From the NCBI RefSeq assembly GCF_011057645.1, contig NZ_JAALGE010000001.1, forward strand, positions 62,001 through 126,000: a stretch of DNA of 64,000 nucleotides, in the 5' to 3' direction. This stretch comes from Marisediminicola senii (GTDB taxonomy: Bacteria > Actinomycetota > Actinomycetes > Actinomycetales > Microbacteriaceae). Under the pieces are notes generated by a model. It ran no database searches and was not told where the DNA came from. It saw only the letters and a program-made list of their open reading frames with translations. This document shows, piece by piece, positions 1-8,340 of this stretch. Both the position numbers and the translations under genes were made by a program. Within the stretch, counting starts at the first letter, position 1. Each line of letters begins with the position of its first letter.

Positions 1-870
1 CACTTGGGCGCCGTAGCCGACCCAGTGCTTGACGACGGTCGCGACGCCGTCGGGGGTGAGGCCGTCGGACCCGCCCTGCAGTCCCTGCACGTAGGCCCGC
101 ACCTGGTCCTTCACGGTGGCACCGACGGAGCCGAACGTTCCGTTCTGACGCGTCCAGCGCGGTTCGGTGCTGAGGTCGGCCTGGGGCGAGAGCGCCTCAG
201 AGATACCAACGGAGCGATACTCGGCTGAGATGATTTCGGCCATCTCGAGGGTGACCGTCGGGTCACCGACGGCGCCCAGGCCGATCGCGTCGGGGAACGG
301 GGTGAAGTCGCCGTTCGATACGGTCTGGCCCTCGGTCACGCTGAAGCCGCTGCGCGGATCGGTGCTGATCTTCAGCGGAATGCCGAACGGCTGCGACTCC
401 GCGGCCTCCTGCAACTGGTTGTGCTGGTCGGCCAGGATGGCGGATGGCACGCTCAGTCGCGAGATATAGGTGCTGATATGCCCCGTCTCGAGTAGCGGAT
501 CGAACGCCTCCCGGTCGTACGTGCCATTGCCGGTGAGGCTCGCGTGCATCAGCAGGCCAGCCCGCTGCTCGAGCGTCAGCCGTCCGACCAGGTCGGCGGC
601 GCGCTCCTCCGAGGTGAGGCGCCAATCCTCGTATGGCGTCAGGTCACCGCTCTTGTCGAGGTCGCGAAACTGCAGGCCATCGACCTCGATGATCGCGGTA
701 GTTCGCGACTCGAGCGTCGGTTGGTCGGGTGCTGCAGCGGTCTCGATGGTGGATGCTGTCGCCGCCGTCATCGGCAGTGCGCCGAGGCCGAGCGAGGCGA
801 TCACGGCTCCACCGACGACGACACCCACCGCCTTTCGCCGATTGACCGACGGGGGAATGGATGCACTCAT
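1..870 (-). CDS. Secreted glycoside hydrolase family 3 (beta-glucosidase type), 5' part
   Basis: The reverse strand is open from ATG at 870 to the window edge (290 codons, no stop), so the C-terminal part lies outside. A good ribosome binding site (AAGGAG) precedes the start. Residues 1-40 form a signal peptide with paired arginines (NRRKA) and a hydrophobic core, possibly Tat-dependent. After a calcium-loop-like stretch (DLDKSGDLTPYEDW, about residue 70), the GH3 N-terminal barrel begins with RAADLVGRLTLEQRAGLLMH, followed by PSAILADQHNQ and GDPTVTLEMAEIISAEYR. GH3 enzymes release sugars from beta-glucosides or xylosides. The nucleophile Asp would lie further along. The family is clear; the substrate is not. 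Confidence 0.82.
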   Translation of the reverse strand, partial: MSASIPPSVNRRKAVGVVVGGAVIASLGLGALPMTAATASTIETAAAPDQPTLESRTTAIIEVDGLQFRDLDKSGDLTPYEDWRLTSEERAADLVGRLTLEQRAGLLMHASLTGNGTYDREAFDPLLETGHISTYISRLSVPSAILADQHNQLQEAAESQPFGIPLKISTDPRSGFSVTEGQTVSNGDFTPFPDAIGLGAVGDPTVTLEMAEIISAEYRSVGISEALSPQADLSTEPRWTRQNGTFGSVGATVKDQVRAYVQGLQGGSDGLTPDGVATVVKHWVGYGAQV

Positions 871-1003
871 GACTACTCCTTCGTAGGCTGGCGCACCCCA
901 TTCAGGGGCCACTCAGCTCTGGCCACGATAGGCGGTCACCGCCGGCGTGCGCGCCAATTACCGTTTTCAGCGCGTCGAGCTGTACTTCCTGGTGATTCAC
1001 CGT

Positions 1004-1077
1004 TGGAGCGAGTGACGGGAATCGAACCCGCACTACCAGCTTGGGAAGCTGGAGTTCTGCCATTGAACTACACTCGC
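1004..1077 (-). tRNA. tRNA-Gly (anticodon CCC)
   Basis: The reverse strand folds as a full cloverleaf. The acceptor stem is GCGAGTG/CACTCGC, the T arm carries GGGTTCGATTCCC, and the anticodon stem CCAGC/GCTGG closes the loop TTCCCAA, which gives anticodon CCC for GGG codons. The terminal CCA is encoded at 1004-1006. The gene stands alone between the GH3 gene and dcd. Confidence 0.95.
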
Positions 1078-1208
1078 GCGGTCCGCTCGCCTGAGATGCA
1101 ACGGAACCGGTTTCGATTGTAGGCGCAGGTCGCGTCGGTGCGCAGCGCCCGGCGCCGGGGAACGCGCGCCGTACCGGAGGGCGGAGTCTGGCGGTCGCAC
1201 GCCGCAGA

Positions 1209-1214
1209 TACGAT
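1209..1214 (+). promoter_or_regulatory. -10 box of leaderless dcd promoter
   Basis: TACGAT is followed by six bases and then the dcd ATG. Transcription should therefore start at or next to the start codon. No ribosome binding site is visible. Confidence 0.6.
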
Positions 1215-1220
1215 GGCGGC

Positions 1221-1820
1221 ATGCTGCTCTCAGACCGCGACATCCGGGCCGAAATCGACGCTGGGCGGGTTGCGCTCGACCCCTGGGCGCCCGAGATGAT
1301 CCAGCCCTCGAGCATCGACGTGCGACTCGACCGGTTCTTTCGCCTGTTCGACAACCACAAGTACCCGTTCATCGACCCGGCAGAAGACCAGCCCGACCTC
1401 ACCCGCCTCGTCGAGGCAAAGGATGCCGAGCCGTTCATCCTGCACCCCGGCGAGTTCGTGCTCGGGTCGACGTTCGAGCGCGTCTCGCTTCCCGACGACC
1501 TCGCCGCGCGTCTCGAAGGTAAGAGCTCGCTCGGCCGCCTCGGACTGCTGACCCACTCCACGGCCGGCTTCGTGGATCCCGGATTCAGCGGCCACGTGAC
1601 CCTCGAACTGAGCAATGTCGCCACGCTGCCGATCAAGCTCTGGCCCGGCATGAAGATCGGGCAGCTCTGCTTCATCCGGCTGTCGTCGCCCGCCGAGCGC
1701 CCGTACGGCTCCGCCGCGTACAGCTCGCGCTACCAGGGCCAGCGCGGGCCGACGGCGTCGCGCTCGTTCCAGAACTTCCACCGCACCGACACGCGGCGCG
1801 ACGAGAGCCAACTCGACTAG
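1221..1820 (+). CDS. dcd: dCTP deaminase
   Basis: A cytosolic enzyme of 199 residues that deaminates dCTP in the thymidylate route. Actinobacterial and archaeal members of this subfamily are often bifunctional and release dUMP directly. The family signatures are present: MLLSDRDIR at the start, [10 protein letters not shown], the substrate loop [10 protein letters not shown] (about residues 100-110), and [15 protein letters not shown] with the catalytic Glu. The C-terminal tail [11 protein letters not shown] resembles the nucleotide-closing tail of the family. The ATG is leaderless, six bases after a TACGAT box. Confidence 0.95.
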   Translation: MLLSDRDIRAEIDAGRVALDPWAPEMIQPSSIDVRLDRFFRLFDNHKYPFIDPAEDQPDLTRLVEAKDAEPFILHPGEFVLGSTFERVSLPDDLAARLEGKSSLGRLGLLTHSTAGFVDPGFSGHVTLELSNVATLPIKLWPGMKIGQLCFIRLSSPAERPYGSAAYSSRYQGQRGPTASRSFQNFHRTDTRRDESQLD

Positions 1821-1839
1821 AGGGTGACCCGCGCGGCCG

Positions 1840-2400
1840 CTAGTCGGAACGGGCGATGGAGGTCGCAATGGTGCGGGCGATCGCGCTGTCGTGGTGGGCG
1901 TCGCGCAGGCGCATCGCGAGTTCGCCGGTGACGATCAGCAGCAGCTGGTCGGCGATCTCGGTCGCTCGAGGCTCGCCAGCAGGAGCCGCGAGGTCGTGCA
2001 GGCGTGCGCGCATCGAGTCGGTGTCGCGCGTGACCGCAGCCGAGATTTCATCTGGCGCGTCGGCGTACTCGGCGGCCGACCCGAGGAAGGCGCACCAGCG
2101 CGCCCCGTCGGCGCGACCGCGAAACTCGTCGAGCGCATCGAAGATCGCGAGAACACGGCCTCGCCAGGTCTGCTGGCCACCGATCGCGCGATCCCATACC
2201 TCGAGCCATGAGGCGTGCCGCCGGTCGAGGGCCGCGGCGACCAGTGCTTCCTTGCTCGGGTAGCCGCGGTACAGGGTGGCCGCCGACACTCCGGCGCGCG
2301 CGAGCACCGCATCGATGGGCGTGGCACTGATGCCGGCAGTGAAGAACAGTTCGTCGGCGGCATCCAACAGCTTCTTCTCGGTCGATGCGCGGATACCCAT
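1840..2400 (-). CDS. TetR/AcrR-family repressor
   Basis: A 186-residue regulator with an N-terminal helix-turn-helix (about residues 8-55; AGVSAATLYRGYPSKEALVAAAL) and a C-terminal ligand/dimer domain without a recognisable subfamily. It is divergent from an MFS transporter with only 23 bp between the start codons, the usual arrangement of a local efflux repressor. The start is leaderless: TAGGGT lies six bases upstream on this strand. An inverted repeat at 2427-2438 falls where its -35 region would be. The inducer is unknown. Confidence 0.85.
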   Translation of the reverse strand: MGIRASTEKKLLDAADELFFTAGISATPIDAVLARAGVSAATLYRGYPSKEALVAAALDRRHASWLEVWDRAIGGQQTWRGRVLAIFDALDEFRGRADGARWCAFLGSAAEYADAPDEISAAVTRDTDSMRARLHDLAAPAGEPRATEIADQLLLIVTGELAMRLRDAHHDSAIARTIATSIARSD

Positions 2401-2406
2401 GACAGC

Positions 2407-2416
2407 ACCCTAGACT
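2407..2416. promoter_or_regulatory. Back-to-back -10 boxes of the TetR and MFS genes
   Basis: Positions 2407-2412 read TAGGGT on the reverse strand, six bases from the TetR ATG. Positions 2411-2416 read TAGACT on the forward strand, seven bases from the MFS ATG. The boxes share two bases, so the two promoters cannot be occupied together. Confidence 0.5.
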
Positions 2417-2423
2417 CCCCAAT

Positions 2424-3776
2424 ATGAAACGCCCGTTTTTGTTAAGCTATGTCGCTGGGTTCCGCGCCTTCGCGCTCGTCGCGGCCGGATCCGGCCTGAT
2501 CGCGGCCACCTATGGTCTGGTGCGCCTGGCGTACGGCCTGTTCCTGCCCGACATCCAGGCCGACCTCGGGTTCGACGCGGCGGTCGCCGGTTTCATCTCG
2601 TCCGGGGCGTCGGTCGGCTACTGCGTGGGTGCGGTGGCGGGGATGTTCGTCGCCGCGCGGCACCCCCGGCTACTTGTCGTCACGGCCGGTATCGCCGGCA
2701 CGGTCGGGCCCGCTGGCATGGCGGCGTCGACGAACGTCGGCCTCTTCGCGGTGTTCGCGATCGTGGGGGCGGTGGCTGCCGGTGTCGCGTCGCCCGGGTT
2801 GATCCAGCTCGTCACCCGCGCCGTGCGGCGGGAATCGCGCGACTCGAGCCAGGCGATCGTGAACGCGGGCACCGGTCCCGGGCTCGTCGCGGCCGGCGTG
2901 CTCGCGCTGGTCCTGCTGCCCGACTGGCGACTGGCCTGGGCCCTCGCCGCCGTGTTCAGCCTCGCGGTCGCGGCGGCGGTGCTGCTGCTCGACCGACGGC
3001 ACGGGTCAGGCGACGACGGTGTGGAAGACGACGACGGCTCAGGGGACGATGGCGACGTAAACCGCGATGACGGCGCACAAGACGATGACTCGCGGATGCC
3101 GCAGCCCGCCGTCACGACGACGTGGTTCGCCGCCCACGCCAGCATCATCGTGGCCGCGTTGCTCATGGGCGCAGGGTCGGCTGCCGCCTGGAACTACGGC
3201 AGGACGCTCATGGTCGACGCCGGCGCCGGCGACAGCATGTCTGCCGTGGCCTGGATCGCCCTCGGGTTCGGCGGGGTTGCCGTGATCGCGACGGCCAGGG
3301 TGATGGCCGCCCGCACCCCGCGCGCCGCGTGGACCATCACGACGCTCACGATCACCGCGGCCACCGCCGCGCTCGCCCTGTTCCCTGGCTCGACCGCCGT
3401 GGCGCTGGTGGCGTTCGCGCTGTTCGGCTGGGGATACATCGCCGGCTCCGGTGCGCTCATCGCGTGGACCAGCCGCATCGACGAGACCCGCGCTGCGGCG
3501 GGCACCTCGCTGATGTTCGTCGTGCTCGTGCTGGGGCAGGCGGTAGGGGCATCCGCCCTGGGGCTCGTCATCACCGCCGCGGGATTCACCGTCGCGTTCC
3601 TGGTCGCTGCGGCGCTCGCCCTGGCAGCCGCGATCCTGCCTGGCAGGCGCAGGACGCGCGGTATGCCCGACACGCCCGAGGCGCAGAAGCGGACTGCGCG
3701 CAATGTCGAACGGCGGCGCGCGACCGCGAGCCCTACGCCGGCAGTCGCTCCAACTGCCAGCCGAGCCAGGGGCTGA
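2424..3776 (+). CDS. MFS transporter, probable drug or metabolite exporter
   Basis: A 450-residue major facilitator protein with about twelve hydrophobic segments. A long central loop (about residues 193-227) is made almost wholly of Asp, Gly and Ser, and a basic tail closes the protein. MKRPFLLSY is read from a leaderless ATG. Divergence from a TetR gene suggests that this is the regulated exporter. The 3' end overlaps the 3' end of convergent idi by 44 bp. The substrate cannot be named. The acidic loop is probably a local low-complexity expansion. Confidence 0.8.
   Translation: MKRPFLLSYVAGFRAFALVAAGSGLIAATYGLVRLAYGLFLPDIQADLGFDAAVAGFISSGASVGYCVGAVAGMFVAARHPRLLVVTAGIAGTVGPAGMAASTNVGLFAVFAIVGAVAAGVASPGLIQLVTRAVRRESRDSSQAIVNAGTGPGLVAAGVLALVLLPDWRLAWALAAVFSLAVAAAVLLLDRRHGSGDDGVEDDDGSGDDGDVNRDDGAQDDDSRMPQPAVTTTWFAAHASIIVAALLMGAGSAAAWNYGRTLMVDAGAGDSMSAVAWIALGFGGVAVIATARVMAARTPRAAWTITTLTITAATAALALFPGSTAVALVAFALFGWGYIAGSGALIAWTSRIDETRAAAGTSLMFVVLVLGQAVGASALGLVITAAGFTVAFLVAAALALAAAILPGRRRTRGMPDTPEAQKRTARNVERRRATASPTPAVAPTASRARG
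2427..2438. promoter_or_regulatory. Candidate TetR operator
   Basis: An inverted repeat AAACG-CC-CGTTT lies directly after the MFS ATG and at the -35 position of the divergent TetR promoter. A repressor bound here would block both genes. Inferred from position and symmetry only. Confidence 0.4.
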
Positions 3777-4254
3777 ACGCGAACGGCGCCGACTCGACGG
3801 CCGACCGCAGGTCTTCTGGCGTGAGCCACGCCCACTCCGACACCTCGTCGGGGTTGGGCCGGATCTCGTCGGTCGTCACGGCCGTGTAGACCGGGCAGAT
3901 CTCGTTCTCGACGATGCCGGATGCATCGACCGCGCGATACCGAAAGTCGTCGAGCACCACGCTCACCGACTGCACCGTGACGCCCAGTTCCTGCATGGCA
4001 CGGCGCGCGAGTGCGTGCTCGATGTCCTCGCCGGGGGCGGGATGACCGCAGAACGAGTTGGTCCAGACGCCGGGCCAGGTGCGCTTCGCGAGGGCCCGGC
4101 GAGTCACCAGAACGCGACCGGACGCATCGTGCAGGTGGCACGAAAACGCCTGATGGAGAGCGGTATCGGTGGTATGCACCGCCGCCTTGTCCGCGGTGCC
4201 GATGGCATTGCCATGATCGTCGAGGAGTACTACCAGTTCAGTCACTGCAGTCAT
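3733..4254 (-). CDS. idi: Isopentenyl-diphosphate delta-isomerase, type I
   Basis: A 173-residue Nudix-fold enzyme that interconverts IPP and DMAPP, supplying the allylic starter for CrtE next door. Catalytic Cys69 is in NSFCGHP and the acidic pair in VENEICPVY (about 116 and 118). SEWAWL near the C-terminus is also typical. The start codon is 22 bp from that of divergent crtE. A weak -10 (TAGCTG, 4261-4266) sits six bases upstream and shares two bases with the crtE -10. The position beside crtE marks idi as part of the carotenoid locus. Confidence 0.95.
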   Translation of the reverse strand: MTAVTELVVLLDDHGNAIGTADKAAVHTTDTALHQAFSCHLHDASGRVLVTRRALAKRTWPGVWTNSFCGHPAPGEDIEHALARRAMQELGVTVQSVSVVLDDFRYRAVDASGIVENEICPVYTAVTTDEIRPNPDEVSEWAWLTPEDLRSAVESAPFAFSPWLGWQLERLPA

Positions 4255-4260
4255 ACCGGT

Positions 4261-4270
4261 CAGCTACCCT
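4261..4270. promoter_or_regulatory. Overlapping divergent -10 boxes of idi and crtE
   Basis: TACCCT at 4265-4270 lies six bases before the crtE GTG. On the other strand TAGCTG at 4261-4266 lies six bases before the idi ATG. The layout repeats that of the TetR/MFS pair at 2400. Confidence 0.45.
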
Positions 4271-4276
4271 TAGCGA

Positions 4277-5347
4277 GTGAACGCACAGCAGCTCGACGCA
4301 CTTTCGGCGGAAAGGCAAGCTCGAGTCGATGCCGTGCTGGATCGATTCTTCAGTTTAGCCAAGAACCGGGCGGCCGTTTTCGGCACCGAGTACGTGCGCC
4401 TCTGGACGACCCTCGAGTCCAGCGCATCCGGCGGCAAGAGGTTCCGCCCCCGCATGGTCATGACCTCGTACGAGGGGCTCGGCGGAGACGATCCGGAGGC
4501 CGCCGCGTATGTCGGCGCCGCCTTCGAGCTGCTGCACACCGCGCTCATCGTGCACGACGACGTGATCGACCGCGATTTCACGCGCCGCGGCATCCCCAAC
4601 GTCTCTGGCAGCTACCGCGACATCGCCACCACCGCGGGCGTCGCGATCCCCGCCGCCGAGCACCGCGGTCTGTCGGTCGCGGTCATCGCCGGCGACCTGG
4701 CGCTGTTCAACGCCTACCGGCTCATCGACCGCAGCGGAGTCACGGGCGACGTGCGCGAGCGCCTTCTCGAGATCATGGATGACGCGCTCTTCGCCTCAGC
4801 GGCGGGAGAACTGATCGACGTCGACTTGAGCGTCGGCGCCGGTATCCCCGACGTCGAAGACGTGCTCACGATGGAGCGGCTCAAGACCGCGGTGTACTCG
4901 TTCGAGTGCCCGCTGCAGGCCGGGGCCGTGCTCGCCGGGGCACCCGAGACCGTCGTCGAGGAGCTCGGCCGGTTCGGTCGCGAGATCGGCATCGCCTACC
5001 AGATCGTCGACGACCTGCTCGGGGTGTTCGGCCACGAGAGCGAGACCGGCAAGAGCACCATCGGCGACCTGCGCGAAGGCAAGCGCACCGTGCTCATCGC
5101 GCACGCGATGGCGCAGCCCGAGTGGTCGAGCATCCGTCACCTGGTCGGCAAGCCCGACATCACCACCGCCGAGGCCGCCGAGGTTCGGCGCGTCCTCGAA
5201 GAGTGCGGCAGCAGGCAGTACACCGCCGACCTCGCCCGGCAGCACGCGCACCGTGCCGTCGCCAACCTCCGGGAGCACGACATGGCAGACGCCCTCACCA
5301 CCGAACTCGTCGCGGTCGTCGACACCGTGCTGGGCCGGGTCAGGTGA
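4277..5347 (+). CDS. crtE: Geranylgeranyl diphosphate synthase (polyprenyl synthetase)
   Basis: A 356-residue trans-prenyltransferase, first gene of the carotenoid operon. It condenses IPP with allylic diphosphates to give the C20 precursor for CrtB. The first Asp-rich motif is in VHDDVIDRD (about residues 93-101). The second is YQIVDDLLGVF (about 240-250), followed by GKSTIGDLREGKRT. The GTG start is leaderless and its stop overlaps the crtB start. Product chain length is inferred from the operon, not from a diagnostic residue. Confidence 0.93.
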   Translation: MNAQQLDALSAERQARVDAVLDRFFSLAKNRAAVFGTEYVRLWTTLESSASGGKRFRPRMVMTSYEGLGGDDPEAAAYVGAAFELLHTALIVHDDVIDRDFTRRGIPNVSGSYRDIATTAGVAIPAAEHRGLSVAVIAGDLALFNAYRLIDRSGVTGDVRERLLEIMDDALFASAAGELIDVDLSVGAGIPDVEDVLTMERLKTAVYSFECPLQAGAVLAGAPETVVEELGRFGREIGIAYQIVDDLLGVFGHESETGKSTIGDLREGKRTVLIAHAMAQPEWSSIRHLVGKPDITTAEAAEVRRVLEECGSRQYTADLARQHAHRAVANLREHDMADALTTELVAVVDTVLGRVR

Positions 5348-6231
5348 CGCCCCGGCAGGGGGCCCGCGATTCGCTCTACGACCGGGTAGCCGAGGAGACC
5401 GCCGGCATCGTCATCCGCCGCTACTCGACCTCGTTCGGGCTCGCGTCGCGGCTGCTCGGTGCCGACGTTCGCCAGCACGTCGAGAACATCTACGCGCTGG
5501 TGCGCATCGCCGACGAGATCGTCGACGGCAGCGCGGCGGGCGCGGGGGTCGACTCCCTCGCGGTCGCCCGCATTCTCAGCGAACTCGAGGTCGCCACCAA
5601 CGAGGCGATGGCGATCGGGTACAGCTCCAACCTCATCGTGCACGCGTTCGCCCTCACCGCGCGCGAGACCGGCTTCGGGGCAGAACTCGTGGGCCCCTTC
5701 TTCGACTCGATGCGCGCCGACCTCACCGAGGTCGAGCACGACCAGCAGAGCTTCGACGCCTACGTCTACGGGTCGGCCGAGGTCGTCGGGCTGATGTGCC
5801 TCCGCGCGTTCATGCTGGGGCACCCGGTGAGCGAGACGGATGACGCGGCGCTCGTCACCGGCGCCCGCCGCCTCGGTGCCGCGTTCCAGAAGGTCAACTT
5901 CCTCCGCGACCTCGCGGCAGACTTCCAGGGCCTCGGGCGCAGCTACTTTCCCGGCGTGAACGTGGGCTCGTTCACCGAACGGGACAAGGTGCGCCTGCTC
6001 GACGACATCGACGCCGACCTCGAAGCATCCGCCGCCGTCATTCCCATGCTTCCCCCATCGTCGCGTAAGGCAGTTGCTCTGGCGCAGGGGCTATTCTCCG
6101 AATTGTCGACGCGCCTGCGAGCCACGCCCGCCGACCAGCTCGTCCGCTCGCGCGTTCGCGTGCCGAACCCGGTCAAGCTGCGCATCGCCGCAGCCGCGGC
6201 ATCCGGTCGCATCCCCAGAAGAACGGGATGA
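5344..6231 (+). CDS. crtB: Phytoene synthase
   Basis: A 295-residue squalene/phytoene synthase that joins two GGPP molecules to phytoene. I chose GTG at 5344 because it overlaps the crtE stop (GTGA) and gives a normal N-terminus (ETAGIVIRRYSTSFGLASRLL). The two Asp-rich metal-binding motifs are RIADEIVD (about residues 55-62) and FLRDLAADFQGLGRSYFPG (about 186-204). It is translationally coupled to crtE; crtI follows 40 bp downstream. Confidence 0.95.
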   Translation: MTPRQGARDSLYDRVAEETAGIVIRRYSTSFGLASRLLGADVRQHVENIYALVRIADEIVDGSAAGAGVDSLAVARILSELEVATNEAMAIGYSSNLIVHAFALTARETGFGAELVGPFFDSMRADLTEVEHDQQSFDAYVYGSAEVVGLMCLRAFMLGHPVSETDDAALVTGARRLGAAFQKVNFLRDLAADFQGLGRSYFPGVNVGSFTERDKVRLLDDIDADLEASAAVIPMLPPSSRKAVALAQGLFSELSTRLRATPADQLVRSRVRVPNPVKLRIAAAAASGRIPRRTG

Positions 6232-6271
6232 GCAGCATGACCGCAACACCATTCAGCAGGAGGAATGCAGC

Positions 6272-8017
6272 ATGAGTCGCGTCGTCGTGATCGGTGCAGG
6301 TATCAGCGGGCTGGCCTCGGCCGCCCTGCTCGCCCGGGATGGCCACGATGTGACGGTTCTCGAGGGCCGCCCGTCGGTCGGCGGCAGGGCCGGATCGTGG
6401 GAGCACCGCGGGTTCCGCTTCGACCTCGGGCCCAGCTGGTACCTGATGCCGGAGGTGTTCGACCACTTCTACAAGCTGCTCGGCACCAGCGCAGATGAGC
6501 AGCTCAAGCTCGTGACCCTCGACCCCGGCTACCGGGTGCTGTTCGAGAACGCCGAATCGATCGACATCGTCGCCGACCCGGAGGAGAACCTCGAGATCTT
6601 CGAGCGCATCGAGCCCGGATCGCGCGAGCGCATGCAGAAGTACCTCGCCTCGGCTCTCGACACGTACGAGATGGCCAAGCGCCGCTTTCTCTACACGTCG
6701 TTCGCCGACCTCCGCCCGCTGCTGCGCCGCGACGTCATCAGCCGGCTGCCGAAGCTCGCCCGCCTGCTGCTCCAGCCGCTGTCGACGCTCGCCGCGAAGA
6801 CCGTCACCGACCCGCGCCTCCGGCAGATCCTCGGGTTCCCCGCGGTGTTCCTCGGCTCGTCGCCGTTCATCACGCCGAGCATGTACCACCTGATGAGCCA
6901 CCTCGACCTCGACGACGGCGTTCTCTACCCGATGGGCGGGTTCATCACCCTCATCGACAGCATCGAGAAGCTCGCCCGCGCCGAGGGCGTCACCGTCGTG
7001 ACCGACGCGCGCGTCACCCGCATCCTCGTCACCGACGACCGCAAGCCGCGCACCACCGGGGTCGAATACGTGGATGCCGCGGGCAAGGCCCACACCATCG
7101 ACGCCGACATCGTGGTGAGCGCTGCCGATCTCCACCACACCGAGACGACGATGCTTCCCCGTGAGCTGCAGACCTACCCCCAGGAGTACTGGGACAAGCG
7201 CACCCCCGGCCCCGGCGCGCTGCTGCTCTACCTGGGCGTCGAAGGCGAACTGCCGCAGCTCGAGCACCACAACCTGCTCTTCACCGAGGAGTGGAAGGAG
7301 GGGTTCGACGCCATCTTCGGCGAGAACCCGTCCATCCCCAACCCCGCGTCCCTCTACGTCTGCAAGCCCAGCGGCATCGACCCGTCGGTCGCCCCCGATG
7401 GCTTCGAGAACGTCTTCGTACTCGTGCCCATCCCGTCCGACCCGACGATCGGGCGCGGCGAGATCGACGGCGACGGCGACCCCAGGGTCGAAGCGGCAGC
7501 CGACCACGTGATCGCGCAGATCGCCAACTGGGCCGGCATCCCCGACCTCGCCGACCGCATCGTCGTGCGCCGCACCATGGGCCCCGGCGACTTCGCGACC
7601 GACCTCAACTCGTGGAGCGGCACGCTGCTCGGGCCGGCGCACACCCTCAAGCAGAGCGCGCTGTTCCGCGCCGGCAACATCAGCAAGCGCGTCGACGGGC
7701 TCTACTACGCCGGCGGCTCGACCATCCCCGGCATCGGCCTGCCGATGTGCCTGATCAGCGCCGAGATCCTCGTCAAGCGGCTGCGGGGCGACGTGTCGAC
7801 CGAGCCGATGCCCGAGCCGCTGCGCCCGACGGTCGCCGCGGGTGCCGCTGCACCCGCTGGGGCTGGGACTACCGGCACCGCGGGTGCCCGCGTCGCGCGC
7901 GGTGGCGTCGCGTCAGCCGCATCGCCGGCCGCGACGGCGACGGAGCCGACGACCGGGGCGACGGCCGCGGCATCCACCTCTGACGCACCAGCCGAGATGC
8001 CAGCCGAGCGAAGCTAG
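6272..8017 (+). CDS. crtI: Phytoene desaturase
   Basis: A 581-residue FAD-dependent desaturase converting phytoene to lycopene. The Rossmann motif VVVIGAGISGLASAALLA opens the protein, and the C-terminal bacterial desaturase signature DGLYYAGGSTIPGIGLPMCL is at about residues 475-494. ATG 6272 was chosen because a strong AGGAGG lies 8 bp upstream. The last 72 residues or so are an Ala/Thr/Gly-rich tail beyond the normal end of the family, probably disordered. The stop overlaps the crtYe start by one base. Confidence 0.95.
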   Translation: MSRVVVIGAGISGLASAALLARDGHDVTVLEGRPSVGGRAGSWEHRGFRFDLGPSWYLMPEVFDHFYKLLGTSADEQLKLVTLDPGYRVLFENAESIDIVADPEENLEIFERIEPGSRERMQKYLASALDTYEMAKRRFLYTSFADLRPLLRRDVISRLPKLARLLLQPLSTLAAKTVTDPRLRQILGFPAVFLGSSPFITPSMYHLMSHLDLDDGVLYPMGGFITLIDSIEKLARAEGVTVVTDARVTRILVTDDRKPRTTGVEYVDAAGKAHTIDADIVVSAADLHHTETTMLPRELQTYPQEYWDKRTPGPGALLLYLGVEGELPQLEHHNLLFTEEWKEGFDAIFGENPSIPNPASLYVCKPSGIDPSVAPDGFENVFVLVPIPSDPTIGRGEIDGDGDPRVEAAADHVIAQIANWAGIPDLADRIVVRRTMGPGDFATDLNSWSGTLLGPAHTLKQSALFRAGNISKRVDGLYYAGGSTIPGIGLPMCLISAEILVKRLRGDVSTEPMPEPLRPTVAAGAAAPAGAGTTGTAGARVARGGVASAASPAATATEPTTGATAAASTSDAPAEMPAERS

Positions 8018-8340
8018 TGGGGCTGCTGTACCTGGCGGCGCTGCTGGTCTCGCTCGCCGGAATGGTCGTGCTCGACCGGGGGTACTCGTTATTCTTCTGG
8101 CGTGACCCGCGCAGAGCTGCCATCGTGCTCGTTGTCGGCGTCGTGTTCTTTCTCGCGTGGGATGTCGTGGGCATCACCTCCGGCATCTTCTTTCGCGGCC
8201 AGACAGAGTTCATGACCGGGCTGCTGGTGTTCACCGAGCTGCCGATCGAAGAGATCTTCTTCCTCACCCTGCTCTGCTACCTCACGATGAACCTGGTCGG
8301 TGCTGCCGGCCGGCTGCTCGAGAAGCGGGCGACGAGATGA
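8017..8340 (+). CDS. crtYe: Carotenoid cyclase subunit, CrtYe type
   Basis: A 107-residue membrane protein with three helices, one half of the heterodimeric cyclase that forms the end rings of C50 carotenoids. Helical segments lie at about residues 1-20, 34-55 and 70-98. The polar motif FTELPIEEIFFL is the conserved region of this family. The GTG start overlaps the crtI stop by one base, and the stop overlaps the crtYf start by four. Ring type (epsilon as in decaprenoxanthin, or beta/gamma in related clusters) cannot be settled by eye. Confidence 0.9.
   Translation: MGLLYLAALLVSLAGMVVLDRGYSLFFWRDPRRAAIVLVVGVVFFLAWDVVGITSGIFFRGQTEFMTGLLVFTELPIEEIFFLTLLCYLTMNLVGAAGRLLEKRATR

Noticed and set aside
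544-1122. Long forward-strand frame across the GH3 gene and tRNA
   Set aside because: It is antisense to a clear glycosidase frame and runs through a tRNA; the amino-acid composition is Arg-rich as in shadow frames.
6173-7642. 489-codon reverse-strand frame opposite crtI
   Set aside because: A shadow of high-GC coding on the other strand. CrtI shows complete family motifs; the reverse frame shows none.
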